Shown one piece after another: positions 1 through 11,492 of a stretch of DNA of 64,000 nucleotides. The position numbers and the translations under genes were made by a program. The DNA is taken from NCBI GenBank assembly GCA_029948255.1, contig JALIZF010001403.1, positions 1-64,000 on the forward strand, written 5' to 3'. The DNA is from Telmatactis stephensoni (taxonomy: Eukaryota; Cnidaria; Anthozoa; Actiniaria; Isophelliidae). Each line of letters begins with the position of its first letter. Position 1 is the first letter of the stretch. Below the pieces are notes generated by a model. That model had not been told where the DNA came from. It ran no database searches and saw nothing but the letters and a program-made list of their open reading frames with translations.

Positions 1-172
1 TCACGCAATGGAGCATTGTGTGACAAGACTAAACACAGCTGTGAAGGAGACTAATGTTGGCTACATGATGTCCCATTGTCCATTGAGTTATAGATGCAGC
101 CAATAGAGTGAGTGAGTGCTGAGTGGCTGTCAATTTCTTAATTGGTCTCTTTACATTAAGTGGTCCACCTAC

Positions 173-410
173 CTTGGTCTTCAGTAGCTGGTTCTCCAAG
201 AAGAAGTTCTACTTTAGGAATGCTTTCCTTGAAGTCATTATCATCTTCCTCTTTGTTTATTACATCATTGTCATCTTCATCACCAATGTTGATATCTTCT
301 TCAACAATGGTTGCCATGGTTAGATCATGTTGTTTCTTTCCCCCATTGTCGAGGCCAGCACCAGGTTGGATTCTATAGATCATAATGGAACATAATTGTT
401 TCCTGGATAT
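173..410 (-). CDS. Putative further exon of the CCDC81-like gene, acidic segment
   Basis: A minus-strand open segment is bounded by an acceptor-like ctgtag before 410 and a consensus donor (CCAAG|gtagg) after 173. It enters in phase 0, the phase in which the upstream exon at 1995 ends, and leaves in phase 1. The 79 codons include a strongly acidic run rich in Asp/Glu (VEEDINIGDEDDND). The phase match and same strand make it a candidate fifth or later exon of the CCDC81-like gene, in the poorly conserved region after the HU domains. I cannot match the sequence to the family, so the assignment is inference; it could also belong to a separate gene. Confidence 0.4.
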
Positions 411-1990
411 CTACAGAACCTTGTTCCATATACCATATATACTCATGCATTTTTCAAAATTATGCAACAAGTAGTAATGACTTGTCTGGGTTTTTTTTTT
501 ACTTCTGTCAGTCAAATATAATATCCAAATGGATTAAGAGAATTTGACATTATTATTATTATTTTTTTTTTTTTTGAAGCAAAACAAATCATTGGACATT
601 TGATTGAGGACAATCAAAAAACATTAAAGGCCTTTCACATGCTATCTGCATAATATGTAGTTCCAGCAAACATCCATACCCCCACCACAGAGGGATTTTG
701 AAATTCTGTAGGGGAGGGGGATAAGAGAAAGAATAAATTACAGAGTTTGTATGGAAGAAAATGGAAGTTCTAGATGATAGGGAGGGGCATTTACAAATTC
801 CCTTCATGGTGGGTGTATGAATAACTACACAATTTTGAAAACAAATTAGTGTAAGACATCTCAAAAGTTATCTATATCAAAAAGAATTTTAATGGTATCA
901 TATTTTTACTAGTCAGTACTTTTGTTGATTTAGATTTCCAATGTTATTGCAGGTGCAATATAAGAATATGTTATTATTATATATAATACATATATTAAAC
1001 ATATTTTTGTGTTAATAGAAACCATAAACTTATTAAAAGTATGCTCTTTGAGAAGCATTGTATGCAATTGTATCTTGTGAATATAAATTGACAAAACTTT
1101 CACTTCATTTTTATACAAATATATTTGGCTTATGACATCACAGCATGTGGTCATATATGGTAGTACAGCATGACGCTCTACCACCAATACTAACCTTGGT
1201 AGCACCAACGTGTTACTAGTACATGGTCTTGGTGTAAAAACACCTTCAGATATGACAGAGTCAGCAGTTTCTGGTCTCTGAACAGAAAATCAAAAATATT
1301 AATCTGACTGCAGACAACTAGTCTACCAGCTCAGGTGTCATGGCTTAGTACTACTTTAGTGTTGTGTTGATTGCCCACTAGGGACCACTCCCAGGGGATG
1401 TACACCACCATACGGGGTACTCCACCAAGTTTTACATGGGACAGCTCCACCTAAAGGTCAAAATGCTTTACCTCTTGTACATAAATTAATTCACAAGAGT
1501 AAAGGTATCCCTTTTATACTACCTCTCAAAAAAATCATAATGCTTTCTTTGAGACATTTTGCTGATTTTTCAAACAGAGTTTTACAAGATGATCTTGTAA
1601 GATTCTGTACTAGCTGTAATCTTATACATCGATTGGGAAAAAGAGGTAGTACCATCTTTTTGGTGGAACCTCCCTATATATAGAGGCTTGGCACCATCAC
1701 GTGACAGCAACCATGACAGGAGGCAGGAAAAATCAAGTCTGGACTAATCTGGTTTACACGAGAAAGAGTTAATTTTCCCTGGGGGAAAAGACTATTGTTG
1801 TGCCTTCTCTGATGGCTGCTGGCCATCATAAAATGATGGTGCAAAGCCTCTATAGTAGACCATAGGGAGTACAGTCCCCTTCCCCTCCTCCCCCTCTTGG
1901 TGTTTGACAAAGTTTTGGTCATATTCCTAAACTGACTATGTCTTGATTTATTATTCATTATAGATCATTATCAAATAAAATCAATAACAC
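411..1990. other. Gene-less stretch, probable intron
   Basis: AT-rich sequence with short T tracts. Short open frames here have no recognisable domain and no convincing splice pair. If the exon at 173-410 is real, this is one intron of the CCDC81-like gene, possibly hiding a short exon I did not find. Confidence 0.4.
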
Positions 1991-1994
1991 TTAC

Positions 1995-3373
1995 ATTTGA
2001 AAGGGCTGTAACAAGACTTCCAGATCCATCCATGCTTTTTAAAAAGTCTTTGTAGAACTTCATTTTAACTTTGGAATCCCTAAAGGAAAGCCTTCCCATC
2101 CCAGAGAAGTGAAATTCTACATTTCTTTTGGCCTGAATTGACCGATTAAGAGCTTGTAGTACCTCCTTAACACAACCTTCAACATTATCTCTATCAAAGG
2201 GTGTTTCAAAGGACAGTGCTGCAAAGTTTAATTGCACAATTGGTATCTGACCTGAAACAGAGAAAATTGTCAGTTAATGTAAACGTAGTTATAAAAAAAT
2301 ATTTTTTAAACCCAGGGGTTTGGGGGGGGGGGGGATTCATTGTAAAACGATTGGGTATGCTTCTTGGAAATTTTCAAAAATACCTCTAAAAGATACCGGA
2401 GGTCTTTTAAGAAGGTGTGGCTGAACGATTTTAACCCCTTAGAGATACCACACAAATAATACATAAAATGTCTATAAAATGTTTCTTTGAGTATTGCGCA
2501 ATTATAGAATACAAAAAGTGATTGGTTCTTTTGATACCCTAAAAGATACCAGGAAATGCAAAAACTCTAAACTTCAATTTTAACACCCTAAAACATACCA
2601 AATCGCTGATTTTTACCCTAAGAGATACGACGAGCATACCCGATCCTTTTACAATGGGAACCCCCAGTAATAGTGATCGCCGAGGTTGTCAATCAACAGC
2701 ACAATGAGCGATTTTGTAGATTTTTAATATTAGAATTAAATATATTTTAGTTGCAGATCCTAATTGTGTTGCTTTCTATTTTACCATTACACGTAAACTA
2801 TTGCTCACAAGCTCAGTCAAATCACTTTATAAAGATAACATTCAATGTAGAAGATCAAATACCTGTTGTGTATTGTTTGGAGCTCGTCAAACCATGTGTC
2901 ATAGCAAACTTCTCAGATAACACAAAAACAGGACGTTGAATCAAAATATATTTGTTGTTGCCAACATCTAGTTTCCTTTGCGAGAAGGTGAATATTCCTA
3001 AGCCTGGGATCGCAACTCCCTGTAAGATGATTGAGCAAGAACATTTGTTAGAACAGCGCGAGCATCGAATGCTCAATTTATCAGAAATCCATTAATTCTA
3101 ACTTCCACACGAAAAACTAATGTTAACAAGTTTAGTTTATCATGATTTACCTTTTGAAGCATCATTTGTTTAGAAATAAACTGTGATACACCATCCCAGA
3201 CACCAACGATATCTTATAAAAGCAAAGGCGATAAAGTTAATAAGTTGGTTAGCCACAAACAACAACAATACTTATTCAGCACGTTCTTGCTTACCTTCTT
3301 CTGTTAGCTTGGGAATCGAAGAAAATCGATTCTTTTTCGCCTCAGACACCAACCCATTCATTACTTCGGTCAT
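1995..3373 (-). CDS. CCDC81: CCDC81-like HU-domain protein, first four coding exons
   Basis: Four minus-strand exons join in phase: 3373-3295 (start ATG at 3373), 3212-3151, 3019-2863 and 2251-1995, giving 185 codons. Each boundary has AG/GT sites (donors gtaagc, gtaaat, gtattt, gtaagt). The product reads through the two N-terminal HU-like domains of CCDC81; recognisable stretches are IPGLGIFTFSQRKLDVGNNK, IQRPVFVLSEK, NVEGCVKEVLQAL and DSKVKMKFYKDFL, very close to my memory of the vertebrate protein. CCDC81 is described as a centrosome/cilium-associated protein; its bacterial-HU-like fold is known from the family and is not visible here. The start is chosen because it opens the HU1 domain and is followed by a good donor after codon 26. 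The gene continues leftwards. Intron 3 (2252-2862) holds a poly-G-ended repeat. No frameshift or stop is seen, so this is the one host gene here that looks functional. Confidence 0.9.
2311..2672. mobile_element. Poly-G-ended inverted-repeat element, copy 1 (diverged)
   Basis: The left end has a G run followed by GATTGGGTATGC; the right end read in reverse has a C/G run followed by GGATCGGGTATGCTCGTCG. Internally it carries repeated words of the type ACCCTAAAAGATACC. The same layout occurs at 35033-35440 and 47156-47425. It lies within an intron of the CCDC81-like gene. No target duplication could be made out, and the copy is the most diverged of the three. Confidence 0.55.
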
Positions 3374-4317
3374 TTTGATAGACAACTTGAGCCAAAGACT
3401 CGGAATAAAGCAGAATTTTTAGTATAATCTTACTACATAGGGCTTCAAGTCATCTCTGCAAGAACTTACACATACGCTGTTACCATGGTAACACTTGAAG
3501 CCAATTGAATGAGCAGCGGAAGTGTTTTGTAATTTATGCTAATTATCAATCACTAAAATCCTTTTAGGGAATCCGTTTGCAAACTTAAAATAAAGATTTT
3601 TTGGTGTTCTTTTATCATTTGTAAGGACTTTATGATATTTGCATCGATGTTCGGCGGGTTGCGGGAAATGCTGTTTTCGGGACTCGGAAATTTTAGTCAT
3701 AAGCGGGAACGGGTTGTCGTGTTTTTGAGGGATCGGGATACAGGACAGCAGAATAATAGACTGCGACTTGAACGCATAAACTTCGAAAATTCTGCGTGTA
3801 GTTTTCCACACAAATAACAATGTTAAAAACCCTAAAGAAACTATGAAATGAGTCCCATCATACAGTCAATAGACAAATTGACTATCCAAGCGTGTTGTGT
3901 TGCCCACTGCTACTGAAGTGAAAATTCAACAGGGTCGGGCCCGGATTTCTATGAAAAAATCGGCGAGATGCGGGATTTCTGCAAAAAACATGGGGGGATA
4001 GGGGGATTTTAGAACCCTATTGTGGATATATCATATTCTTGAACCGGATAATGTCGATAATTGCCGTCGTAAAACTAATTCACTTGTCTTTACAAACTTG
4101 GAATTTTTCTCAACAATAAATTGGTTTCCCTGTCTACTCTAATACGATATTATTCTGTTTTTCATACGTCCTCTTTGGGAGAGCCTCTTGTAGTCCGTAA
4201 ATGCGAGTTACGATGAAAACATTGGCGACAGTTTTTCGAGTGGAAGGACGGCCAAAGCACCCCAAAAACATCTGGAAAATCTGAGTCCTTGGCTACACTA
4301 TAGCGGAATAGTTTAAA
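3374..4317. other. Upstream region of the CCDC81-like gene, nothing recognised
   Basis: Sequence upstream of the start codon on the minus strand, so promoter and 5' UTR may lie here. Two overlapping short open frames around 3540-3820, on opposite strands, show no domain. I see no convincing core promoter element. Confidence 0.3.
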
Positions 4318-4360
4318 ATGCATCTTTTTTTCGTCTTCTTCCTTCCTTCTTTCGATCTTT

Positions 4361-4370
4361 CCTTCCTTCT

Positions 4371-4466
<96 letters not shown>

Positions 4467-4467
4467 A

Positions 4468-4500
<33 letters not shown>

Positions 4501-4560
4501 TTCCTTCCTTCGTTTCTTTCTTTCTTCCTTTCATTCATACTTTCTTTCTTTTTCTTTCTA
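4361..4560. repeat. (TTTC)n microsatellite
   Basis: About 200 bp of near-pure CTTT tetranucleotide, degrading at both ends into CCTT and CTTTT variants. It produces long meaningless Lys/Lys/Glu/Arg and Phe/Leu/Ser open frames on both strands. Confidence 0.97.
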
Positions 4561-4758
4561 GTTTCCGCGCACAAGACCTTATGTGTGGCTCGAGCGCGTT
4601 TTGTGATCTTCCTGTGGAACGCACTTTAACTCCACGATTTACAGGCAGATTATTTTCCCTCACCGTTTTCACGCTGCAAATCTTGACGCAATCAGGCTGA
4701 CATGAAATAGGAAATCACATATCACGCCGGCGGTTTATTCACGGATCACGTGTTATTT

Positions 4759-6421
4759 CACTGTGCCAAAAGGCGAATATTCAAGAGTATTCAGAAAAAG
4801 AATATGGCTTCTTGACTTGGAGTATTCTAGGATATTCGAGACGGATGATATACGTGACGTATTCTAGTAGTATACAACCTGAATTCTTACGCATACTTTA
4901 CATAACATTTATCTCTAAAGTATTCGGACTCGAATATGTGAAGTATGAATGCACAGTTTTCAACTAGAATATTTCAGATATTCCAAAAATAACATTTCTT
5001 TGCATGTGACTTTGAAAAATACTTTCTGCGGCCGTTTGAATATATATACGCATACTTTTCGTACAAGATATTTCTACGGTATTCATTTGCTTCTATCACA
5101 GATATGCAAATATCTGAAATAACACTAAACGTGGATGAAGTTTGTGATTGTCTGAACGGCTTAGACACCTCAAAGGCATGTGGTCCCGATGGACTATCTG
5201 CCCGCGTGTTGAAAGAATGTGGTAACCAAATTGGTCCGAGCCTCTGCGCGTTATTCAATCAGTCTCTTCAAACTGGCTGTATTCCATCTGAGTGGAAATC
5301 TGCAGATGTCACACCCATCCATAAAAAAGATTCAAAAGAACTTTGCGAAAATTACCGACCTATCTCATTACTCCCAATTGTTAGTAAAGTTCTGGAACGC
5401 TGTGTGTTCAACAGATTATACAATCATGTGAAATGCTCCATCTCCCAATTTCAACATGGCTTTATAAGAAATCGATCGTGTATTACAAACCTATTGTCTG
5501 CGCTTCACAATATTGGACAATGCCTGGATAAGAACACACAGGTTGATGTACTGTACCTTGACCTCGCAAAGGCCTTTGACTCGGTTGATCACCGAATTCT
5601 TCTAGCCAAACTCAGGTCCTACGGTGTAACAGGGAAATTGCTCAACTGGTTTGCTGACTATCTTAACGGTCGTCTACAAAGAGTTGTGTTAGATGGTGTG
5701 GCATCACAATGGGCTCCCGTCACTTCAGGGGTCCCCCAAGGGAGCCTCTTAGGTCCATTGTTATTTGTCCTCTTCATAAACGATCTCCCTGACGTGGTAA
5801 CTGACAGTACAAGAACAGCTTTGTATGCTGATGATACAAAGTTATATCGCCGTATTACATCAGTGAGTGACTGTCATACTCTTCAAAGAGATTTAACAAA
5901 TCTCAATACTTGGTGCTGCGAAAATAACATAAAGTTCAATACATCCAAGTGCAAAGTATTAACTGTGACGCGCAAGCAACACACTGTAATGTTTGACTAT
6001 CGCCTAGGTGTAGCCAGCTTGGAGCGAGTACAAGAAGAAAAGGACCTTGGTGTCATTGTTTCCAGTAAGCTCTCCTGGAACAAGCATGTAGCAGTCATTG
6101 TGGCTAAAGCTAACAAACTATTTTTCATTGTTCTGTCTTACCAAAAATGTTGATTTCAATTATTCGAAACTAACAAATAGTACATATGTGAGTTTTTTTC
6201 AATTGCAAGTTTCTGTGATTTTTTCCGAACAAACAGATATTCCAATACATTCAGGTTCAATTTTGTTCAACCACTCGATTCTGCAATCCAGCCTTAAAAT
6301 CTCACTAAGTGATGCATCACTCGGACTTCAATATATCAATCGAATTTCCCTGAATACTTGAAGTATATGCATGTCTATATTCAAGTGTATTCTTTTCGAA
6401 TATTTGCCATTTTACACAGTG
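4759..6421. mobile_element. Inverted-repeat-bounded element enclosing a LINE RT fragment
   Basis: The left end reads CACTGTGCCAAAAGGCGAA and continues ATATTC; the right end in reverse complement reads CACTGTGTAAAATGGCAAA and continues ATATTC. The matching arms continue for about 40 bp with mismatches. Both subterminal zones (4760-5100 and 6160-6415) are full of short diverged words around GAATATTC/AGTATTC, unlike their surroundings. Between them lies the RT frame at 5104-6153. No clear target duplication is seen. It looks like a non-autonomous DNA element that acquired, or was invaded by, a LINE segment. Confidence 0.6.
5104..6153 (+). CDS. LINE reverse transcriptase fragment (Jockey/CR1 group)
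   Basis: An open frame of 349 codons covers most of a non-LTR retrotransposon RT domain. Visible motifs in order are KACGPDG near residue 24, [19 protein letters not shown] near 90, [11 protein letters not shown] near 155, [13 protein letters not shown] near 209, and the catalytic LYADDTKLY near 240. It lacks the upstream endonuclease and ends abruptly in the thumb region ([14 protein letters not shown], then a foreign tail), so it is truncated at both ends while the RT core stays open. It sits inside an inverted-repeat element. The apparent ATG is not a native start. Whether it is translated is unknown; an ordinary dead LINE fragment is the simplest reading. Confidence 0.85.
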   Translation: MQISEITLNVDEVCDCLNGLDTSKACGPDGLSARVLKECGNQIGPSLCALFNQSLQTGCIPSEWKSADVTPIHKKDSKELCENYRPISLLPIVSKVLERCVFNRLYNHVKCSISQFQHGFIRNRSCITNLLSALHNIGQCLDKNTQVDVLYLDLAKAFDSVDHRILLAKLRSYGVTGKLLNWFADYLNGRLQRVVLDGVASQWAPVTSGVPQGSLLGPLLFVLFINDLPDVVTDSTRTALYADDTKLYRRITSVSDCHTLQRDLTNLNTWCCENNIKFNTSKCKVLTVTRKQHTVMFDYRLGVASLERVQEEKDLGVIVSSKLSWNKHVAVIVAKANKLFFIVLSYQKC

Positions 6422-6885
6422 ACAAGGCTTCTAGTTGATATCAGTAGACGACTTTTAAAAAAGGCTGGCTCATTGTTCACGAGAACGAGGCCAAAAAGGC
6501 CTCCAAAATCATCATGGCATCAAATGAGTCTAAGTATATCCTGTAAAACGCACAGAAAATAGTTATTTTTGGGCTGTTAAAATGGCTTAAAACATCTAAA
6601 ATCAACAGGTCAAAATAAAATTAAAAGACATTGATTGAAAACGACAGACGAAGATTTTTGGGACCCCGTTTTTAAGTTTAGGGCAATTTGTGCGAATAAA
6701 ATAAATTCTTCATCTCCCCTGCTCTCCATCCCTTCTCACTTCTCCTCCTCTTCCTAATCTTTGGTCGTGATGGGATGTCTAGAAAACCATGTAAGACTCT
6801 CACCACGCCAAAGTGAGATGATCGAACCACATGGACTCAGGATTTATACTAGAAACAATTTTTATGAACGTTTTCTCGACTTCAC

Positions 6886-7035
6886 AATAGTCCCCTTCAC
6901 AGTTCCCTGCGCCATCTTTAACACCTAGAACAATTATGTACAGGTCTATCATTTCACGCTCACCGTTCGTCTCGCTTCGATGCAAAGGCACGGCTACCTT
7001 TCAAGATGGCGCAGGGAACTGTGAAGGGGACTATT
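6886..7035. repeat. Perfect 33-bp inverted repeat
   Basis: Arms 6886-6918 and 7003-7035 are exact reverse complements over 33 bases (AATAGTCCCCTTCACAGTTC at the left start), separated by 84 bp. It lies between two collagen-type micro-exons. It could be a small foldback element or a recent inverted duplication. Confidence 0.85.
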
Positions 7036-7204
7036 CATATTTTAGACAAATTTTGTACCGGATTGCCATTTACATTTTTCTAAAAATTATTGTATCTTAG
7101 GCAAGGATGGCAAAGATGATGCTCATGGAAACCCAGGTAACACGTGTTGTAATATAGTTCAATACTTTCACTAAGGGGTCGTGATGGGATGCCGGGAAAA
7201 CCAG

Positions 7205-8640
7205 GTAAAATTCTCACCCCAGGGAGAAGAGCTTAGGAAACGCTTGGGGTCTTTGACCCAACAACGTTTATTGAAATATAGGTGTATACTAAGCCACGTT
7301 TGTCAGTATGTATGGCCTGCTATATCTTTAGATTTTACCAACTGTTTTAGTGTGTTAAAGTGTTTGTGGATGGTAGTAACCCCATTTCCTTGCCTGAATA
7401 CTCTGTGACCTCTTGTTAGTCTTTCTGAGAAGCCTCTGACGGTATGAAAAGTTATGAAAGAACTACTGTGAGCTCTTGGTCATTATCTACGTCTTTAGTG
7501 GCGCCTGCTAGCGCTGTTGTTGTAGAAGGTGGGGGATTTAAACACCTAGTCAGCTAGGATAGTTGTTTATGTTGAGAGTCTGCTTGACATGAATGATTTC
7601 AGACTTTTTTCTTCTGTGTCTTTGACTATATTAAGATTGTACTCAGTGAAGTAGGGTGCGTACAGCTAATCTTTGACTGTTGTAAAGAATACTTGGACTA
7701 AAGGATAAGTATTAAGCATTACTAGAATCGCATTACTAGAGTATCTAACAAGCAAGTATGCAATCTTCTTCGTCTTCTTTATTAGCAAATTATATTTGAT
7801 GTTGTCCTCTATGCTCAGTTTATATGAGTCGCAAATTGGTCGTCTTCTCTTCAGTGAAGGATGACAAATGTGTCGTCAACGTAGCGATGCCAGCAAAGAG
7901 GAGGGCTTGAAGTGATGTATTTATTTAATCAAATTTAATCAAATTTCAAATTCATTACATTCGTTTAAAAAATCGAATGAATCTGAGGAGGGCCTAAAAC
8001 AGAATTCAAGATTCCCTACTATAGGCCCCACAACATCTCGAAACGTCTCAACCTAGATAAATATCTGAATAAGCATCAAATAATCCGTTCTAGCTTCTTT
8101 CGTTTTCGAGCTTTTTGATTTGCTTGCTAACTTCTTTTTAGCGGGAGAAAGTTTCCCGATCAGTGGCCGCCATATTCTTTTAGTCTTTTTTTACAAAGAA
8201 AGAAAGCAGAACAATAAGACCAACTTTAAACACACAAAGTGACTCCCTTAAGGCAAAACTCTTTGTTTAACTTTTAATAACATTTAATTTATTCCATTTT
8301 GTTCATATATAGTTCACAATTTTCATTTTTTATTCACGGATAATGACGTTCAGGTAACGTCGAAACGTAATGTTTTCAAATATTTTATCGCAGATTTTTA
8401 TCGTCAAATGTTTTACTAAATAATTATTTAAAGAAAGCAGTTGCCATGGAAACTTGTAATTTTCTCGTGTAGGTATTTCAAAATTAAGCTGAAATACCAC
8501 TCCTCTCGGCCAACCAGAAATTTCTTAGGTTATATTATTAACCTTGTAATCCGTAGAAGATCCTAGTTGCCTATCATGTGAAAAAATTGGTTTGGGTTAG
8601 CGGTTTTAAATTGAGTCAATTGAAATGAATTTTGGCCTCA
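7205..8640. other. Non-coding stretch inside the collagen pseudogene
   Basis: AT-rich sequence, presumably a former intron or lost exons of the collagen-like gene. Near 8343-8368 is a hairpin GACGTT/AACGTC followed by GAAACGT, resembling the ends of the Penelope-like elements further right, but without the CUGANGA half. Nothing else is recognised. Confidence 0.35.
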
Positions 8641-8902
8641 CCAGGTCGTATAGGTGGAGAGCATCATGATACTCATTCTGGTTGAGGTGCAAACTACGCG
8701 GTCTGTCTTCCTGAGACCCCCCCCCCCCCCCCCCAGTATGGTCGCTATAAACCTGGAGTTTAATATGGTGCCTTCATGTACGGTACAGAATATGAGATAT
8801 CAGGCACCAGGTTAAATCCACTTTCCAAAAGTTATCTTGACGACCACGACGCCCCTTGCGTTGCATGTCACGTGAAAACCATGCAGAAGCTCCAAGTTGA
8901 TG

Positions 8903-9400
8903 ATACAATACAATACAATACACTTTATTTAAAGAGGGTACGTATTTACATTCAAAATGTACTCTCCCATACGTCCCTAAAAAAATAATGCTATATAAAA
9001 TAAAGAAAATATACAAGAATTGACACTAAACGAACTAGACATGAAAAAAGATTGAAGTGAAAAAAATATAAATACAATTATATAGAAATAATTCGCGTGT
9101 AAAAAGTAAATACTATAATACATTATATTATTCATGGCATGAGAGATACGATTCTAGATACAATCATTGGACTAAAGTAGAGTATTAATTAATGTTCAAA
9201 GTGTTCAGAAATGTCAGAATTGCATTACAGGAATACAAATATATGCGTGTGTATAAAATTAGTAAATTCTAGATACTTTAAAATTATCATCATTATAAGA
9301 CTTCATGACATGAGAGAGATATGTTCTACTTGCTCTCTTAGGACTTAATGTTGAGTAATAGTTAAAGTTCAAAGTGTTCAATAATGTAATAACATTATAG
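8903..9400 (-). mobile_element. LINE 3'-end fragment inserted in the collagen pseudogene
   Basis: On the minus strand this ends ctctttaaataaagt followed by a (GTATT)n tail, closely resembling the 3' end of the larger LINE at 23425 (gtctttaaataaagt). It interrupts the collagen reading: the sequence ending ttgatga at 8902 continues at gatcccggc near 9401, so the insert is foreign. No ORF remains. A 3-bp GAT is shared at both edges. Confidence 0.65.
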
Positions 9401-9772
9401 ATCCCGGCAAGATACGAATGTCCCGCAGGATGGACCCGAGAGTACCACGGTTACCTGATGGCTAAGTATTATAACCACAAGAGCAATAAAGAGTTCATAT
9501 GTGTGGACCAAGATGCAAAAGCTGTCTCTGGCAGCAGTGCGAATAAAAACGCTGCCATTTTGATCCCTGTTGAGGGGATCACTTCCATGTCATTCTTAAG
9601 GCTGGGAGCTGACATGCACAGTCTGCACCAAATAATCATAATTGAATATCTTCAGAAATTGAATAAAAAAGTAGCAACGAAAAGTTAAAGACGATACTCG
9701 GTAATGCAAGTATGTCCAGCACATGCATAGATGAAATGATAAAGGAAAACATATTTAATGAGAAACTGTAAG

Positions 9773-9946
9773 CAGGGGCGTATCCAGGGGGGGTCCCAGG
9801 GTGCCCGTGACCCCCCTTTGAAAACAAAAAGATGATAGAAATAAAAGAATCTGACTGGAGAAAGATTGAGAAATTGGAAGTGTGACCCCCCTTTGGTGGA
9901 AAATGGAAAGTGTGACCCCCTTTGAAATGTTCTGGATACGCCCCTG
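9773..9946. mobile_element. hAT-like MITE
   Basis: The ends are CAGGGGCGTATCCAG and its inverse CTGGATACGCCCCTG, a typical hAT-type terminal repeat; the 174-bp body is built of repeated GTGACCCCCCTTTG words. TGTAAG flanks both sides directly, a possible shortened target duplication (hAT elements usually make 8 bp). Confidence 0.8.
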
Positions 9947-10291
9947 TGTAAGGGCAATAAATTGGTACAATGACATTGGAATGTCTTGAGGTTTTTTGTC
10001 TAGTTTACATTGATTTGAACAATAACTAACAACTCAACCCAGCAACTTTATTAATGTGTCAGAAACGCAAGCATAACACAAACTAGCGGTGCACTTATCG
10101 AGGACACCAAATACTATACTATTACAATAAATGCATGGTGAAAATCCTCTATAACAGCTATAACTAGGCAAATAGGTCACGGTGGCAAAACGACAACGGA
10201 AACGATCAAAAATGCGATTTGTAAGTCTTGGAATGCACTATTCAGTATGCGGAATGCAGTATTCAGTATTCAAAGTTTTTTGAAATAGCTG

Positions 10292-10596
10292 TATATACCT
10301 ATTTCAAAAAAGGTTGTCCTCAGTTTTAATGCATACTGCATAGCGAATACCGCATACCAAGACCGAAATGCATTGTGGATATCAAGTTTCGTGTAATTTT
10401 CACAATTTTTATAAGTAGAAAAGTTGCGGAAAAGTTTACTTAGATTCAACCCGAGAGGAAACAGAGAATCAACATAAGTAAAGCCTCTTGTAACCCAATT
10501 ACAAATTGTCCATAATACATTTCAGTCTTGGTATGCGGTATTCACTATGCAGTATGCACCAAAACCAAGGACAACCTTTTTTGAAATAGGTATATA
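10292..10596. mobile_element. GGTTGTCC-family MITE, copy 1
   Basis: Terminal inverted repeats ATACCTATTTCAAAAAAGG then TTGTCCT at the left, inverted at the right. The interior contains inverted CGCATACCAAGAC and GTCTTGGTATGCGG. It is nearly identical in reverse orientation to 39970-40260, including at least 30 bp beyond the right end (GAAGTCTACTGAAAATCAAA). A partial third piece of the family precedes it at about 10215-10290. Confidence 0.8.
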
Positions 10597-11381
10597 TGAA
10601 GTCTACTGAAAATCAAATCAATATATATTTTTCGCGGCCGGTCTGTATAGGGATCTTTTTCAGGGGAAGGGGAGAGGGGAGTAAAGATTGTACATCATCT
10701 AAATATCATGCACTGGCTGAAATACATCTTCTCTTTTTTTCTTTTTCTTTTTGAGGAAACAAAACTAAATTTGAAAGCAGTTACTGAAAACCATATGCCT
10801 ACCCCAATACGCTTTGCGACAAACGACAAGGCAAACTTGGCCCAAGTACGGGCCAAGACAGCAGGACTGTCAAAAAACGCAAAGGGATACAAAATCCCCA
10901 CTACCGTGATCGCAGACGACGTCATGGATCATATCCAATATGGTAATTACATAAATGAATTAATACAGCGTTTTGCAAAAGCGTGGAATTTATCGGATGT
11001 ATTATACAATTATACACGCGGTCATTATTAATCCTTGCAGCACTAGTATTGCAACATTGATATAATCGTTGTTTTGCGAACCGCTGGTAACAAATTAATG
11101 AACCACTGAATATGCAATTATTTTTGTTTTTTAAATGAAACAAACGAACACAAAAAAACTTAAATATATTATTCTATTCCGTTGGGCTTAAAGCTATATT
11201 ATCAAACTCATTAATAATTCATTAGAAAACACAATGGAAATCACTACCGGAACGTAGATCTTTATATCGGATAAAGATTTTTGTTCATTTGCATAAACTT
11301 TAACTTGGATTTTCTAAGCCAAAAGTAGTCAAACTTGGAAAATTCTGGTCCAATATGATAATTGACAACTAGGCGTTTGAT
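10597..11381. other. Intergenic stretch with one unassigned 107-codon open frame
   Basis: Plus-strand open frame 10708-11031 contains PTPIRFATNDKANLAQVRAK and GYKIPTTVIADDVMD. I do not recognise it. It has no neighbours in frame and no convincing splice sites; it may be an exon or transposase remnant. The rest is AT-rich. Confidence 0.3.
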
Positions 11382-11492
11382 AAGTAATATAAAGAACTCG
11401 AGAGCGTGTTATATCGGGTCTAAAGATCCTCGCCTTCGGCTCGGATCTTTATCCACCGATATAACACGCTCTCTCGTTCTTTATACATTACT
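11382..11492. repeat. Foldback palindrome 1 (CTCGCC/TTCG loop)
   Basis: An imperfect palindrome about 110 bp long: AAAGAACTCGAGAGCGTG and TTATATCGG at left, reverse-complemented at right, around a loop with TCGCCTTCGGC. Similar in style to 12789-12922 and 42486-42621, suggesting one class of foldback elements. Confidence 0.75.

Larger units (their letters stand above)
6762..9629 (+). pseudogene. Short-chain collagen C4-like pseudogene
   Basis: Short collagen-type micro-exons encoding Gly-X-Y come first. 7101-7136 reads GKDGKDDAHGNPG between ttag and gtaa. Around 7176-7204 is GRDGMPGKPG, and around 6764-6791 a decayed copy of it. The C-terminal domain follows from about 8643: GRIGGEHHDTHSG, QYGRYKPGV, YGAFMYGTEYEISGTRLNPL, HDAPCVACHVKT, then after an insertion IPARYECPAGW and EYHGYLMAKYYNHKSNKEFI, ending SLPCHS*GWELTCTVCTK at 9629. 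This order matches cnidarian short-chain collagen C4-like proteins. Lesions: in-frame TGA and TAA between 8680 and 8770, a C14 expansion near 8720, a 4-bp frameshift near 8880, a LINE end inserted at 8903-9400, and a frame change plus stop near 9600. A dead secreted-collagen gene. Confidence 0.8.

Noticed and set aside
1674..1958. 94-codon minus-strand open frame
   Set aside because: Low-complexity composition, no splice sites in phase with the neighbouring CCDC81-like exons.
3539..3820. Overlapping open frames on both strands
   Set aside because: No domain, no phase link to the adjacent gene.
4293..4629. Lys/Glu/Arg-rich and Phe/Leu/Ser-rich open frames
   Set aside because: Translations of the TTTC microsatellite.
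8341..8368. Third hammerhead-like motif (hairpin followed by GAAACGT)
   Set aside because: The CUGANGA half is missing, and no Penelope coding sequence is attached.
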